Positions 1 through 12,953 of a stretch of 64,000 nucleotides of DNA are shown here, in pieces. Every line of letters begins with the position of its first letter. Position 1 is the first letter of the stretch. Made by a program: the position numbers and the translations under genes. A model generated the notes under the pieces. It did not search any database, was not told where the DNA came from, and saw only the letters and a program-made list of their open reading frames with translations. Origin of the DNA: Ananas comosus (Eukaryota; Streptophyta; Magnoliopsida; Poales; Bromeliaceae); assembly GCF_001540865.1 (NCBI RefSeq), contig NC_033629.1, positions 6,651,278 through 6,715,277 of the forward strand, read 5' to 3'.

Positions 1-567
1 AACCTCTAGTATCATTTACACTATATTAATGCCACTCGTTATTCTTTAACATTTGGATGCCACTCGTTTGTTCTTTAACATTAAACATTACTTTCTATAT
101 CACCAACCCTCATCGGGTTCATCTCTTTTCTTTCGGATCATAGGATCCACGTTCCGACCCAATCCTCACCTATCTAAGTTACCAAGTGTTCCAAGTACAC
201 TAGGTTATCAATTAGAAAGCATAAGGAAAGGTTCTACTATGCAATCCTACAATGCAACAAGTAAGAGATGAGATTAAATGCAATTTAAGACATAGAAAGG
301 AGTTCGAAAGCTTCGGATGGCACCCCCCACCTTTTACCAATGTAGAGGCTTTAGAAATGTTCCTCGGTGAACTTTACGAAAAGGCTTTAGCCTTTCTTGG
401 TCCAAGACAAAGCTAAATCGGCTGTATTTCGCCGATAGCTCCAAATCCACTCGACGAATCGCGAAATCGACTTCGTGCCCGCGTTTTGTGACCTACCAAT
501 TAGGTTTACAAGGCCTCAAATGAGATCAATCTCATACTTTACTAAAAACCCCATTTTGGAGCCTTAG
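1..567 (-). repeat. Partial Ty3/gypsy LTR (left part of a split LTR)
   Basis: This stretch matches, in the same order, the middle of the gypsy LTRs seen elsewhere in the window (compare 15.3-15.9 kb and 58.5-58.8 kb): a degenerate 'taatgccactcg' repeat zone, then a 'cttcggatggcacc' segment and a 'cgacgaatcgcg' segment. It stops at 567, where a gypsy element begins. The sequence resumes at about 11,224 with the next part of the same LTR type, so this is host sequence split by that insertion. No gene is present; the 72-aa open frame at 53-271 has no recognisable content. Confidence 0.6.
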
Positions 568-3352
568 TGTCACGCCTCGAGACCGCTACCAATTTGGTCC
601 GGTTCGAGCGCGTCGAACAGACGCCGAACGGACAGAGTCTCCCCTGTCCGCCCAAGGCTAAGCAAACGATCATGTACAAGAATTTACCCAGGAATCAATT
701 CATAAGTACACAATCACAAGAGCACAACAAGTGCTAACAAGTAAGAGCAAGGCACAAGTATAAAGCATACAAGTAACGATAAAGAGAGAAGGTCTATCTA
801 TTACATTCATTCAACCTCTTTAATACATCGATTTACATTTAAACTGCCAAATACAACATGAGTTTACATTTCCAAAATGATACCTCACACCCTATACATC
901 ATCTACTCTCAAGTACAAAAGGGTGGCTCTAATGCAAAGGAAAGTAAACTAATGCATCTAGGGCGCTAAGTCTCCTTAACCTGCGATCTTCTGCGCCGTG
1001 TGATATTGCTGCTTCTTGTTCCTCTGTAGTTAAAATGGGGGGTTGAAGAACTTAACTTCCCTTATCTACCAGTGGGTTCGTCCTGCCATCCTGCCTGTCC
1101 TTTCCCAATCTTAGTTCCTAGGTGGGCATGCAAGTAGATTAACCGATAGATTATGATATGAGAACTGTAAGGCCAAGAATAAGTAAAACTACTCTACATG
1201 GCCTCGCATTATAAATTATTATTTGAATCCTATGTTTCAATGTAAATCGGTATGTCAACTACATGTGTCATCATGTCATTGTAAGTAATTAATGTTTATT
1301 TACTGTTCATTTTAATCGTATTGGCTCACTCGAGGGTTCCACCTACTACGCACTTATAGCCATATTCTCGACGCGTTAGGATGACTCAATCTCAAACTAG
1401 CATTTTTCGAGATCTTCTGTTGCTGGCGTGATCTCCGCCACTATATGGCTATTTCTCTCTCGGGACCATCCAAATTAGTGCTATCTACGTGATTCAACTT
1501 TCGTAGCGCATGCTACCTTGTGTTGGTAGTCGACTCATCACTTAGAGGTATTAGAACAATCCGTGGAGCCAAGATCCAATCCTGCTCTCACTCGAAGATC
1601 CCTTACCTCTAGGTCTTAATTTTTCATCACCAAGTCCATAGTTCATATACACTAACTCACATGAGATGTCCCACTCGCCTCTTTTGTTACTAATCAACTA
1701 GAGCCAACTTGTTCATCTTTTGTTTACTATCTAACATAAGATGCCACTAGTTCTTGTTTACATATCCACTAGATCCACTCATATCTTTTGTTTACCTATC
1801 AACTAGATGCCAGCTATTTTTTTGTTTAATATTAAATCCCAACCATTGAGTCCATCTCACCTCGCACTATAGGATTCACGAATCACGACCCAATCCTCAT
1901 CAATCCACTATATCAACAATAAACATTATAGATCTCCAATCTAAGGTAGCATATAGGAACTCCAATGCATCAATTCATCCTAATAATGCAAGTAATACCA
2001 AATGTCAAGATTAATGTAGCTAAGACATAAAGGAGTCCAGTTGCTTCGGATGTCACCACCACCTCTTGGTAGTGCCGAAAAGGTTAGAAAACCCAACCTT
2101 TGTTAGTGGTAATATCCCGTACGTCCTCTCCACTCGCTCTGGCAACAAACCCATTACTTGTATTTCGATAAACTCGCACCCGTTGTCGGATCGGACGAAC
2201 GTCTCGCCAACGTGTATAGAACCTAGCAATTAATTTACATGAGGGTTAATTGAGATCAAACCCCCATTTTTCCAAAATGCATTGAATCCTAGGTTCAACT
2301 GCAAAAATCACAAATTGATCCATGCTTAGGACAACACACTATTAGGCATCCCATAGATTCCAATAAATCCATTTTTATAGCATATAAATGAGCCTACCAT
2401 CTAACATTATAGATTTTGGGAAGTCCCTAGGTCAAACATGAGGAAATCCATGCTCAAAGCTCAAATTCGAGCCTAGAACCATCAACTTAGCTCCAATAAG
2501 GTTCTCATTCAACCAATTCTAAAACCATAAAATCGGCCTATCTTAAGGAATCTACCATTATAGGTTGGGGCTTACTCTAAAACTTCTCCAAATGTTAGGA
2601 GAGGAGAACAGATATGAATCTCCTCTTCTTGGCTTCTTCTCCTCTCTTCTTTCTTCTTTTTTTTTTTTTTCCTTTCTTTTCCTTCTTCGCTATTCCTTTC
2701 TTCTTTTCTTCTTTCTTTCTTAGAGAGAAGAGGAAAAAAGTGGAGAGTTGAAGAATAAGAGAAACTTGAGAGGAGAAGCTGTAATGTGTTGTGTATCGCA
2801 TGCAACCAGCACACATAGTCTCTGAACAATTTCAATAAACCCTCTCACACCTATTAACAACTTGCATTTCGAGTTCGGAACATGTGTTGTCGGGCCCTTA
2901 TGAATGTCCGTTTGCTCAAATTTCGATCGGCAGGCTCGGTTAACGTACTGAGCAAGAATATACATTAATTTCAGTTTCGACCTGCCGTGGTCACCGAAAA
3001 TGGCCGGAACTGTAATCTTTAGTAATAGCATTCGATTTTACTCTCCACCTTGTCCGGTGCACGAATGGGCTGAAACTTAAATCTACCTCAAAAAAATAAT
3101 TCTGTACATATCCTCCAGTTTCATTAAATTCTCGAACACTGTGCATTTCTGCTAATTTACCACTCCCCATTCCTCACATAGAAAATCTATAATTTTCGGT
3201 TTTCGCTCCGATTCAGCACAGGTCCTTTCATATACTTACTTCTATGAGTCGCAATAAAATAGTACTCACACTATTTTATTTATATTATTATTAAATAAAC
3301 CCGCCATCTATCTCTACCGAACTCCTATTTTCAGAAGTTCCGGTACCTAACA
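568..3352 (-). repeat. 3' LTR of the gypsy element
   Basis: About 2.8 kb. On the minus strand it begins TGTTAGGTACC right after the purine tract and ends GGCGTGACA. It aligns along its length with 8544-11223, but the two differ by many 1-3 base insertions and deletions. Position 629-650 holds a CGGACAG/CTGTCCG stem-loop seen in other LTRs here. A CT-rich tract at 2625-2730, on the strand opposite to transcription, corresponds to the purine-rich leader. Confidence 0.75.
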
Positions 3353-3367
3353 TTCTCCCCTCCTTAA
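3353..3367 (-). other. Polypurine tract of the gypsy element
   Basis: The minus strand reads a purine-rich run (TTAAGGAGGGGAGAA) immediately before the 3' LTR start. This is the usual plus-strand DNA primer site for reverse transcription and fixes the orientation of the element. Confidence 0.75.
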
Positions 3368-3429
3368 CATGATTTCGTCCTCGAAACGAACTCAATTTAA
3401 TCAAAATTTTAAGCTCGAATCTTAAATCA

Positions 3430-3626
3430 TACCATTCCAATCCTCAAATAAGTGAGTGGTGATTTCGCGCTTCATTTAGACCTCGAACTCCAGTGCTTCG
3501 CGATCGTATATTGCTCCACCGACCTTGACACTGAATTTCTCGATCCTCAAACTTGCGCACTTCTCGAGCTAATAATGCCACCGAAAACTCCTCGTAGCTC
3601 AAGTCCTCCTGAAGTCCGCGGTTCAT
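3430..3626 (-). pseudogene. gypsy pol C-terminal (chromodomain-like) fragment
   Basis: The minus-strand frame at 3626-3444 contains EDLSYEEF, LAREVRKF and RWSN. These match the C-terminal end of plant Ty3/gypsy polyproteins after the integrase, where a degenerate chromodomain-like segment typically ends the protein. The reading frame changes several times within this short piece. It ends about 80 bases before the polypurine tract, the usual spacing. Confidence 0.65.
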
Positions 3627-4370
3627 ACAACATCGGTGCTCCGCGATAGGTATTACTTCCGAAGATTGGAGACTTAATACATGTTAACCATCCCGCGAGC
3701 TTTTGGCGGCAACGCGATCGATAAGCCACACGTCCCAAATCCGCTCCACCAGAATCTCATAGGGGCTCAATATATCGGGACTAGCTTTTCCCCGAACTCC
3801 AAATCGCCTTCAACGCCCTCATAGGCGATAAACCTTTGGAAAAACTAGGCGTCCGCCCATGTCGCAAACCCAAGTCCGCGCCGGCGCGCCTATCCGCATA
3901 GCTTTGCTGCGAGACAGCCGTGAGTTAACCGTGCAGCAAAGGCGGACCTTTCTCTTGCCGCCTCTCGCAACCATCGGGGCCAAATTCTCGTGCGCCTCTG
4001 CCCACAATCGCAATAAAGGGGGACCGGCACTTCGCGCATAAAGAGCCTGAAACGTGGCCTATCTCCACACTTCATGATAAGTTATTTGTAGGCAAACTCG
4101 CTCATCGCAGATACTTGCAGACCAACCTCTTCTGTAGTCCATACACACACTCGATGAACATATCCTCCCGGTCTGAATGGTTCTTTCAAGTTGCCCTCCG
4201 TCTTCTGAGGATCGAAATGCATGCTGAAGGAGCCGTGTGCCACGGCCTCGCTTGCAGCTTTTCCTATGAAATGTGAATGTGAACTGGGGTCTACTATCCG
4301 ACACAATTGACTTCGGACCCCCAACTCACGTGTAACCTACTACTTCCGCAAGATATACCTTGCGCAACAT

Positions 4371-4610
4371 TTATCTCCTGCCCAATGGATGGGTGTGGAC
4401 GTAGAAAGTTGCCGACTTTCGGTCAAGACGATCCACAATCACCACCCCAATTGCGCGTGCCGCCTGTCGAGCGAGGCAAGCAACAGAAAATCCATCGATA
4501 TGTCCTACCCATTTCCAGACCGGATAGTAGGCTTTAAAGCTTCCTGCTGGAAATGGCTCCGCCTTCACCTTGCTACAAGCCTCAAACACTTCGCACGAAG
4601 CGCCCAATTA
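4371..4610 (-). pseudogene. gypsy integrase core fragment
   Basis: The minus-strand frame reads CEVFEACSKVKAE, then a WKWVGHIDGF block and IVDRLDRKSATF, in the order expected for a plant gypsy integrase: the end of the zinc-binding arm, then the start of the DDE catalytic core. In an intact family member the core block carries the first catalytic Asp; here the local sequence is disturbed by small indels. Neighbouring domains lie in other frames on both sides. Role when intact: insertion of retroelement cDNA into chromosomal DNA. It cannot be translated as it stands. Confidence 0.7.
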
Positions 4611-6002
4611 TCAATTTCATCGCCCGGCCACAATACAGTGCTCTCAACTCATGATCACACTTGTGCTAAGAGAACACGGTATTGATCAGCGTAATGGAGA
4701 CCGGTGGCGCTTTTGCAAAATCACATCGGCGAAGCCTCTTCACTTGGTGACACAGCCACGGTTCGAAACCGCGAAGCGCGCCACCGGCGTTCAACTGAAT
4801 ATCGCACTGCCTTGACCTCCTCGATATTACGCCGCACCTTTGAGACTGGATTTGCCGCAGATTGCATTCTGAATCTCTCCAACATATGTCGGTTGAACAA
4901 ACGAGTACCATACACTGAGTCGGATCTCGGAGCGACCCTTCTAGTCACGTCCATATCCAGGCCATAGGGTGTTATGTTTCGGTAACATCAAAAGCAAGGT
5001 TCTTTTCGCCGACTTTTCCTGCAAGCGCCTCCGCGATACATTTGCCTTTGCCGGGTGGTAGAGGATATCACATCGTAAATCCTTTAACAGTCCAACACCG
5101 CGTTGACCATATCAACTCCCTTCTGGTAAATAGAATTATCAACTTTTGGGGTTAAATCTCGGCGCGTACGCAGCCATATAGTAGTGCCTCCCACAGCTTC
5201 AGACGCAAAGATTACGCCGCCTGCCAACCTCCAAGTCATATCGATTGGGGATAATCTTCTCATGGTCCTTTTAACTGACGGACGCATAAGCATCACTCTC
5301 CCGCCTTGCATCAGACTAACACCCCAAACCTAGATAGGATGCATCATCTATAGAACCGCAAAGTCTCGCCCTGCACCGGTAAGCGATAATCCGGGCCGAA
5401 TTAACCTTATCTTTAACTCTTAATCTCCGGTCACAACCGTCGCTCCAAATAAACTTGAACGCCCCTTCTGCGTCAGATCGGTAAGACGAGTCCACAATCT
5501 TTCGAAAAGCCTCCACAAACCGTCGATAGTAGGCCCCCTAACCATGATAGCTCCACTACTCGGTGACGTTCGTTGGGCGCGGCCAATCTCAATCTGGCTT
5601 CGACTTTCCTCTGTTCAACTGATAACACCCGCCCTCGAAATTACGTTGACCCTAAGAAGCAACCTCTCGAAGACTAGAATCAACTTCTTTAACTTCGCGC
5701 ATTAGCTTTCTCCCTCCCGAGAGATTTGAAGCACTATCAGCGAAATGCTCCGCGTGCTCTTCGTCGGTCCGCCGAATAGACCAAGAGTCGTCTATGATAG
5801 AACCACGAAACACTACGGGATCCAAGCACTCTTTGAACACACGTTCATTAATCCATGAATCTACCGGCATTATGACTCGCAAGGCATAACCGTTATTCGT
5901 ATGTCCCATACGCGTGCAAACGCGTCTCTACCATCCTCCACTTAATCTTTAAAACTATTGAAGCCGGATTGTAGCTCTATCTCGAGTACACTCGTGACCT
6001 AC

Positions 6003-6369
6003 TTAACTGATCAAATAATCGTCCGATTCGGCAACGGGTACTTTGTTCTTATCGTGACTCGACTTCACTCCCGATAACCACCCAAGTCGCAAACGAGCCA
6101 TCCTTCTTGCCCGAACAACACGGGGCTCCCACGGCGAAACGCTTCGCCTATAACACCCTTGTCCGAGAAGATCCTGTAGCTGATCCCTCACTCCCATAAC
6201 TCTGCCGCGCATGCGTACGGGGCCTTGAGATCGGCGCGCCGGGAACAATGCTATAACGAACTCGATCTCGATCCGGCGGCATCCCCGTAACCTCCGCGAA
6301 ATACATCCGAATTCCGCACCATACCGATACATCCTCTAACACGAGCCACTCGGATCCACTCCATGACAA
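6003..6369 (-). pseudogene. gypsy reverse transcriptase N-terminal fragment
   Basis: The minus-strand frame contains IEFVIALFPA, a QLQDLLGQG block, RRSVSPWEP and RLRLGW. These match the opening of plant gypsy reverse transcriptase, where the corresponding block precedes the first catalytic Asp. The palm region with the YxDD box should lie to the left (roughly 5.0-6.0 kb), but I could not follow it through the frame changes. The piece is non-functional. Confidence 0.7.
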
Positions 6370-7759
6370 GTCGCCAAAATGCTAATCGTCAGCCGCGTTG
6401 ACACAACTTTCCTAGCCTCGTGGCGATCTTCGTCGCGACGAAGCAGAGCTTCGACAAGCTCGATAAATCAACTCCTCCTGTCCTGCTCCCGAAAGGTAAT
6501 CAATTTATTCTTAATCAATCGTGCATAACTTTTGAGAGCCACTCCATGCCCAAAAATGATCATACGGCCTCCAGTTACTTAAGTTCAACTCCGATAGCAT
6601 TATCCAGTCGCCTACATCTTGTACTTGGGCAGCGAAGAGCACTCCGTGTAGGTATGAACGATCAGACTCAGCCATCAACTCGCCATTACCACCTCGCTTC
6701 TAGGTATGTCATGATACGCGTCGAATGCCTAACTAATAAACGAATGTTGCACCTGTAAGCACCATACCTGGAATCGAACGTCCGTTAATTAAAACATTAC
6801 TGCCACATTTCTTTACGTTAGCTCCTCGCTGGGTAGACTGCCTCGGCTTGGCCTGAGCGCGCGAATACCGCGCTCGCGCTGATCCAAACACTCCGGCCAC
6901 GCGGCAATTCCGCGCCTCCTGCCGAACGGGAAATAAGGAGCTCCTCATAAGTTAGGTGGGGTTTCGCTGGAGATGTCGATTGCGACTGACGTAGGCGGGC
7001 CCTGCTGGACATGGCGGCTGATATGCCGCTTCTTGCCCACACCTTGAAGCATTTGCCCTGTCGTTGGCCTACACTGCCGCGCTCGAGGTGGCACTCAGCA
7101 CCGCAGATAGCACATCTGCGCCCACAGCGACCACGACTGGATCGCCGGTGTTTCGGGGGTCCTCTTGGAACTCTTTGGTTGTTGCTTGGTTTTTCGACTG
7201 ACTCCCACCACCGCTCGATTGTCCCGCTTTCTCCCTCTTGTCCTGGTCCAGCCCAACAACTCTCGCGTTCCTCCCAGCACGTGGCTATCTCCCTTCTCCG
7301 CCCACAACCGCTCTACAAAGACCTCGCGCAGGTCGTGACTTGAGCAGTCTGCAGGTCCGCCCGGATTAATCCATTGCCGACTCCCACGCCAGAACCACTC
7401 GGCCCGACTGAGTCGCCCTAACAACGTCCGGTACATACAGTCTATTAATGTGGGAAACTCCTGCTCCGTGATTCCTGCTACTCATGCCGATCCTCCTTCC
7501 AATTTGTCGAACCTCTCTTCAATTTCCGCCTCTCTTCTCCGGTGCGGGAATGTAATCCCGAACATTGCCCTCTAAACCCCTCCCAGAACATTGGGAAGGT
7601 CAAGGACCGATCCGCTTCACGCAGCTTCCACCACACCTTCGCCGCCTTTCTCGGGCAATGGTGACGGGTAACCTTGTCCTTCTCCGAGGTATAATAGGTC
7701 CTACGAAGAGGGCTCCCATAGAGTAATCCATGACTCACCATTGCCGCCCACTTCTCCCC

Positions 7760-8086
7760 TCAAAGATGCGGTTTAAACTCTTGAAACTTAATAAGCGCGC
7801 AATCTGCGCTGCTCGCTCGCTCCACCTCCTCGTCGTCGGTCATGGTGTCCGCCGACCCGAAGCCGCCCGGCACACTTGTCGCGGGGAACGCGCGATCGGA
7901 ACCGCTTGCTATGACCTCACCCGCCGCTACCGGCTGCGCGGCCGAAGTTCGGGCGATCGTGACTCCTGCCGCTGTCGCGGCCGCCCGCGCCGCTTGCCGC
8001 CCATCAATCCCTGAGTCTGCTCGATGATCGAGCCTCCTGGCGCTGGATCTCGCCACCAACATTGCAGCGACCTTGCTCCGCCGCAT
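7760..8086 (-). pseudogene. gypsy gag N-terminal fragment (probable)
   Basis: A 108-codon minus-strand frame starts MRRSK and ends with a KFQEFKPHL block, like the start of the capsid domain of gypsy gag proteins. It is Ala/Arg-rich at the N terminus, as in the gag leader at about 53 kb. It lies about 460 bases downstream (in element orientation) of the primer-binding site, which suits a gag start. The remainder of gag to about 6.4 kb is frame-broken. Confidence 0.5.
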
Positions 8087-8522
8087 CCTGCACGCTCCTG
8101 ATCAGATCGCTCGGCACCTGCAAGGAGGCGGTACTGAACACCTACCTATAGCGCCTTGGAGACAGTTTGCTCCTGCAAACAACACGTTGGTTCGTTATTT
8201 TAACCCGATAACTTCTTAACGTTCACGGCAAATAAACGCTCGCCAATGACCAATCGGCGAACACACAAGTCGTTCTAGTTTGGACTCTTAGACGTCGCGT
8301 CGTCGGCCGCCGACGGACAACTACGAGCCAAGAAACTAGTGTCACTTACCGTCTCTTATCAAAGCTAAGAACAACATAACATCTAACTTCGAGCCCAATG
8401 AATCACTTACGCTACCGCCTATGAGGTTCACGTCTCAACTCCACTAATTCGCCTAAAACCTTAAGTTTTCTCATCTAAGGTCTCCTAGGTCGATCATAGA
8501 CCTCTCTTACTTGCTCTTACCT

Positions 8523-8543
8523 GCTCTGCATTACCAATTAATC
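8523..8543 (-). other. Degraded primer-binding site of the gypsy element
   Basis: Directly downstream of the 5' LTR on the minus strand is ATTGGTAATGCAGAGCAGG, which resembles the initiator-Met tRNA complement TGGTATCAGAGC with small changes. The position next to the LTR end supports the call. Confidence 0.6.
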
Positions 8544-11223
8544 TGTCACGCCTCGAGACGCTACTGAATTTGTCCGGTTCGAGCGCGTCGAACAGACTCC
8601 GAACGGAACCGTCTCCCCTGTCCCAAGTCTAGTCAGACGATCATGTACAAAATTTACCTCCCCAGAATCAATTTATAAGTAACAATCACTAAGAGCACAA
8701 CAATCCTAACAATGTAAGCGCAGCCCCAAAATTATACAAGCATTACAAGCACGATAAAGAGAGAAGGTCTATCTATACATCATTCAAACCTCTTTTATAC
8801 ATCGATTTACATTAAACTGTCCAACATACAACATGAGTTTCGTATCATTCCAAAATGATACTCAATGTCCCTCCAGTAACATCATCTACTCTCATACAAA
8901 AGGGTGGCTCTAATGCAAAAGGAAAGTAAACTACTGCATCCTAGGCCTAAACCTTACCGCCGATCCTTCGCCGTGTGAACTCGCGCTCTTCGCCCTGTAG
9001 TAAATGGGGGGGTAGAACTAACTCTTAGTTCCCAGTGTTTCGGCCGCGACCCCGCCTGGTCTCCCCACTAGGTCCAGTGCACAGTTATAAAAGATGATAG
9101 ATATGGAAAGCTTAAGAAGAATAAAACCTACGCTACATGCCTGACATCATAAGATATATGAAATGGCATGTTCAATGAAAGGGTAAGCAACTAATGCATC
9201 AATGTATAAAGTTAGTTATTTAACTTGTTCATTAATCTTAGGCTCACCAGGGTTCACTCTACAACTCACACTAGCCTCTTCGACGCTAGGGAGACTCAAA
9301 CTCAAAAACTACTAATCCAGAGCCGGTCTGCGGACCACCATAGGCTATCCCTCGGTACCTCCAAATAGGCTATCCACGTGCACCAACTCCGAGCGCACTA
9401 CTTGTTTGGACGACCATCACAAGGTATAAACCAGACGGAGCAAGATCCATATCCCTCCCACTCGGAGATTCCCTCTATCCTCTAATGGTTACTTTCATCA
9501 CATTAGGTCATAGGTTTCATATACACTAGAACCACATAGATGACCATCGTTCTTTGTTGTTTACTATCACAATGCCCCTCATTCTTTTGTTTTACTATTC
9601 AACTAGATGCCACTATTCTTTGTCTACTATCAAACAGATGCCACTCATATCTTTGTTACTATCACAGATGCGCACTAGTCTCTTTTTAATATCAACCAAC
9701 CCTTGAGATCCATCTTTCACACAGGATGTCGCACTGATACTGTTCACAATTCTCGACCCAACCTCATCAATCCACTATATCCACAACTAAACATAGTATC
9801 ATATCATCTAGGTCAGCATAAGAAGCAAATGCACATAACATCACTATAATGCCAAGTGAATACAAGATCAAATTAATGTACTAAGCATAAAGGGATCCAG
9901 TTGCGTCGGTACTTGTTCACCACCCACACTCTGAGTGCCACGAAATTAGAAAACCTACACGCTGCGATCCTCCCGTGAAACGTCGCTTCCACCTTCGGGA
10001 ACCAAATCCCTCATTACTTGTTTTGGCATAATCCGCACCCGCTTGTCGATCGACGAACCCTCGCCAAAAGGTTTTAGACCTAGTCAATTAGGTTTACAGA
10101 GGGTTTATATGAGATTCAAACCCCATTTTCTAAAATGCATTTGAACGCCCTAATGTTTAACTTTTGCAAAATTCACACTAAAATGAATCCATGATCTTAG
10201 GCAACAATCATCTATTAGCATCATAGGACCTCCCAATAAATCTCCATTTTAATAGCATATAAATGAAGCCCTAAAATTCTTCTAACCATTATAGGCTTTT
10301 TGAATATCCCTAGTTTCAACGACATGAGGAATCCAGGCTCAGTTCAAATTCGAGCTAAGAACTCTCTTATCCTAGCTCCAATAAGTTAGCATTCAAACCT
10401 AATTCTAAACATAAAACTCTACCTATCTTAAGGAATCACCATTATAGGGTTGACTTACCCTTAATAACTTCCCAAAAGGTTGAGGGAAGAGGAGGATAGA
10501 GATGATCTCTCCTCTTCTGGTCTCTTCTCCCTTCTCTTCTATCTTTCTTTTTTTTTTTTCCTTTCTTTCCTTTCTCTCTTTCTTTCTTTCTTTTCTTTTC
10601 TTCTTTATCTTCTAGAGAGAAAAGGAAAAAGATGTGAGAAGGGGAGAGAATGAGATAACTTGAGGAGAAGTGGTACTTTGTGTGGTACCATGCAACCAGC
10701 CCACATAGTCTCTGTAACCAATTGAGCAAAACCCTCCCCTCCCACACCTATTACAACTTGCATTTTTCGCTTTGTGCTACAATCGACACAGGCTCGTTAA
10801 CGTACCTGAGCAAATAATATAATCTTAGTAAGTTTTCCCATTTCGCAGTTTGTCACCGAAAACTCGTGCCGAACTGTAATCTTTAGTAGAATAGCAGTTC
10901 GATTCTTATTCCAGCACCTTCCGGTGTCAGAATCGGCTAAAACTTTCAATCTGAGCCTCAAACCATAATTCTGACATATCCTCCAGTTCATAATTTCTGA
11001 CACGTGCATTTTCTGCTAATTTATCTGCCCATCCTACATTTGCAGGAAAATTCTTAAATCTTCGGTTTGCGCCTTCCGATTTTCCAGCACAGGTCATTCC
11101 AACTTATACTACTTCTAGAGTCCAATAAATTACTCACACTATTTTATTTATATTTTTTATAATACACTCTCGACATACATCACTACCTGTAACCTCCTAT
11201 TTTCAAAGTTCGTATCTCTACCA
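8544..11223 (-). repeat. 5' LTR of the gypsy element
   Basis: Partner of the LTR at 568-3352. On the minus strand it ends GGCGTGACA at 8544. Its start near 11,223 is blurred, because the terminal bases differ from the TGTTAGG start of the other copy. A CT-rich tract at 10,540-10,620 matches 2625-2730 of the partner. Confidence 0.7.
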
Positions 11224-11999
11224 CTTTAGGTCTCCATCTGCCATGTGCACATTTGAACCCTAACTCTCGCTTTGATCCTCACAATGGTCTAGGTCCATTT
11301 GACCCCATTTCCAAGCTCAAACCCAAAAACCCTAAGTTCTACGAACTAGGGTTTAGAGTTTACCTCGCTCTTGACTACTCATAAGGAAGAGGAGAGGGAG
11401 AAGGTGTCCAAGGCCTTCCTCTTGATCTCATTCTTCTTCTTCTTCTTTTTCATCTTCTCCTTTTCCTTTCTCTCCTTCTTGTTCTTCTTGTTCTTCTTCT
11501 CTTTCTAGAGAGAAAGAGGGAGAGAAAATATGAGAGGAAGAGAGTGTGAGTGAGGGTGAGAGAGGAACAGGGCTCAGCCCCTCTAATCCTCCCTAACTAA
11601 TTCCAATTTGCATAAAAACCCCTCAACTTTTAATCCTATGCACTGCCCTTACTGGGCAGAATTCGCGCGGAGGGACCGGTCTCCCCAACTTGGGACCGGT
11701 CCCCGAGAGCCTCCCTCGGGCGCACGCGTTCGGGAACCGATCTCTCCCCGGGAGACCGATCCTCGGGAGACCGGTCCTCGCCTGAGAGACCGGTCCCCGA
11801 GAGCTCGATTTTCAGGACTTAGCCAAATTTCGGCATTTCTCGCTGGGGCCACGTTCGGGGATCGGTCCCTCCCTTCCAGGGACCGGTTGCATCAAGCAAC
11901 CCCGCTACACCCAGCCGATGGAACCGGTCTCTCACCTCCAGAGACCGGTCCCCGAGAGTAACATCAGCCCAATGATGCAGTTTGCACCATTTGCTCTCG
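11224..11999 (-). repeat. Partial gypsy LTR (right part of the split host LTR)
   Basis: This continues the LTR begun at 1-567: a 'caaaccctaagttc' segment, a CT-rich leader (11,420-11,510), a GA-rich block and then a promoter-side cluster of GGACCGGTCC-type palindromes at 11,671-11,958. The same layout is seen at 16.1-16.56 kb and 55.2-55.8 kb. The LTR start (right side) is not recovered before the copia LTR takes over near 12.0 kb. Confidence 0.6.
11671..11958. promoter_or_regulatory. CCGG-palindrome cluster in gypsy LTR
   Basis: Repeated GGGACCGGTC/GACCGGTCCC palindromes occur in pairs separated by short spacers, several followed by CCCGAGAG. Similar clusters occur in other LTRs of this window, mostly upstream of the TATA-like box. 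Confidence 0.5.
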
Positions 12000-12915
12000 T
12001 GGACTCAACTCCAAGGCACTTTTTGTGCTTTGGACATCTTTAACTTCCCCAAAGGATATTCTCTCGACAAATAGTCGATCCTGAACGAAGTATAACTCTC
12101 GGATTTCGAGAATTCAATTCCTTATATCCGGTTTCAAGTATTTAAAAGTTTTCTGTTCCGTCCTTGTGTAACCGGTAACAACTTATTTTTGCACCGGTAC
12201 ACAGTGTAAAATTCTGAAAACTTTCTAATCCGACTCTAATTGATTCTAAAGTCTATAAATAAGGTATTAGGGTTCTCTAACTCATCAAGCATCACGAGAA
12301 TTCTTGTTAGGGAAGCCCTAGAGGCTAGGATTTCATCAAAACTTATTTTCTACAAAATAGCCTCGTGTAGGTCAATTCGAGATATCGTAATTTGAGATCT
12401 ATATGTCGAATTGATCTAAGACTTCGCTTAGAGTTTTGTCTCTGGTTCATTATCGATATTCTCAGCGAAGGATCACCATAGCATGATGTTCTTCATGGAT
12501 GGCGTCGTGGATTTGGCGTGATTGAAGGCGGATCGTGGATTCGGATCGTGGGCTCGTGGATTCGAGTGGCGTTCATGGATTCGGACATGTGCAAGGCATT
12601 CGTGGATTCGAACGTGAGGGCGTGGACAACCCAGAGGATTGCGCGGGATTCGTAGGAGGTTAAGAGAGGTCGAGTCCGTGGAGTCGGTAATCACTTTGTA
12701 ATCTTTTCTCTTAGTGAATTATTTTTTCGCGTGTTGGTCCCGTGGGTTTTTTACTCCAAATTGGAGTTTTTTCAAGTAAATCTCGGTGTGATTTTTATTT
12801 TTCGCATTTATTTTTATCGCATTGAGATTTGTGGTTTTTGGCCGTTACACCTATTCACCCCCCTCTAGGTGTTTGATACAATCTAGATAGATCCTAGGGC
12901 TCTTCAAAACTCACA
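12000..12915 (+). repeat. 5' LTR of a Ty1/copia element
   Basis: The right edge is clear: the sequence ends AAAACTCACA at 12,915, directly followed by a primer-binding site. The last 92 bases (12,824-12,915) are repeated at 13,935-14,026. A TATA box (TATAAATA) lies at 12,254-12,261, preceded by ACCGGT palindromes at 12,169-12,216. The terminal block with 'cacccccctctaggtg' is shared with the solo copia LTR at 30,786-31,931. The left edge is not resolved; 12,000 is approximate. Confidence 0.65.
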
Positions 12916-12917
12916 AT

Positions 12918-12929
12918 TGGTATCAGAGC
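12918..12929 (+). other. Primer-binding site (tRNA-iMet) of the copia element
   Basis: TGGTATCAGAGC, the usual initiator-Met complement of plant LTR elements, lies two bases after the LTR end. Confidence 0.9.
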
Positions 12930-12953
12930 GGGATCTAGATATATTGTTATCTA

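Larger units (their letters stand above)
568..11223 (-). mobile_element. Full-length but decayed Ty3/gypsy LTR retrotransposon
   Basis: Two related LTRs in direct orientation (568-3352 and 8544-11223) flank an internal region with remains of gag, reverse transcriptase, integrase and a C-terminal chromodomain-like tail, in that order on the minus strand. On the minus strand the 5' LTR ends in GGCGTGACA, followed by a degraded initiator-Met primer site. The internal region ends with a purine tract just before the 3' LTR. The left flank CTTAG and right flank CTTTAG may be an imperfect target duplication. Every coding domain is frame-broken, mostly by small indels, so the element cannot act by itself. 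Gene order and LTR size fit a Tekay/Del-like chromovirus; that lineage name is inference. Confidence 0.8.
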
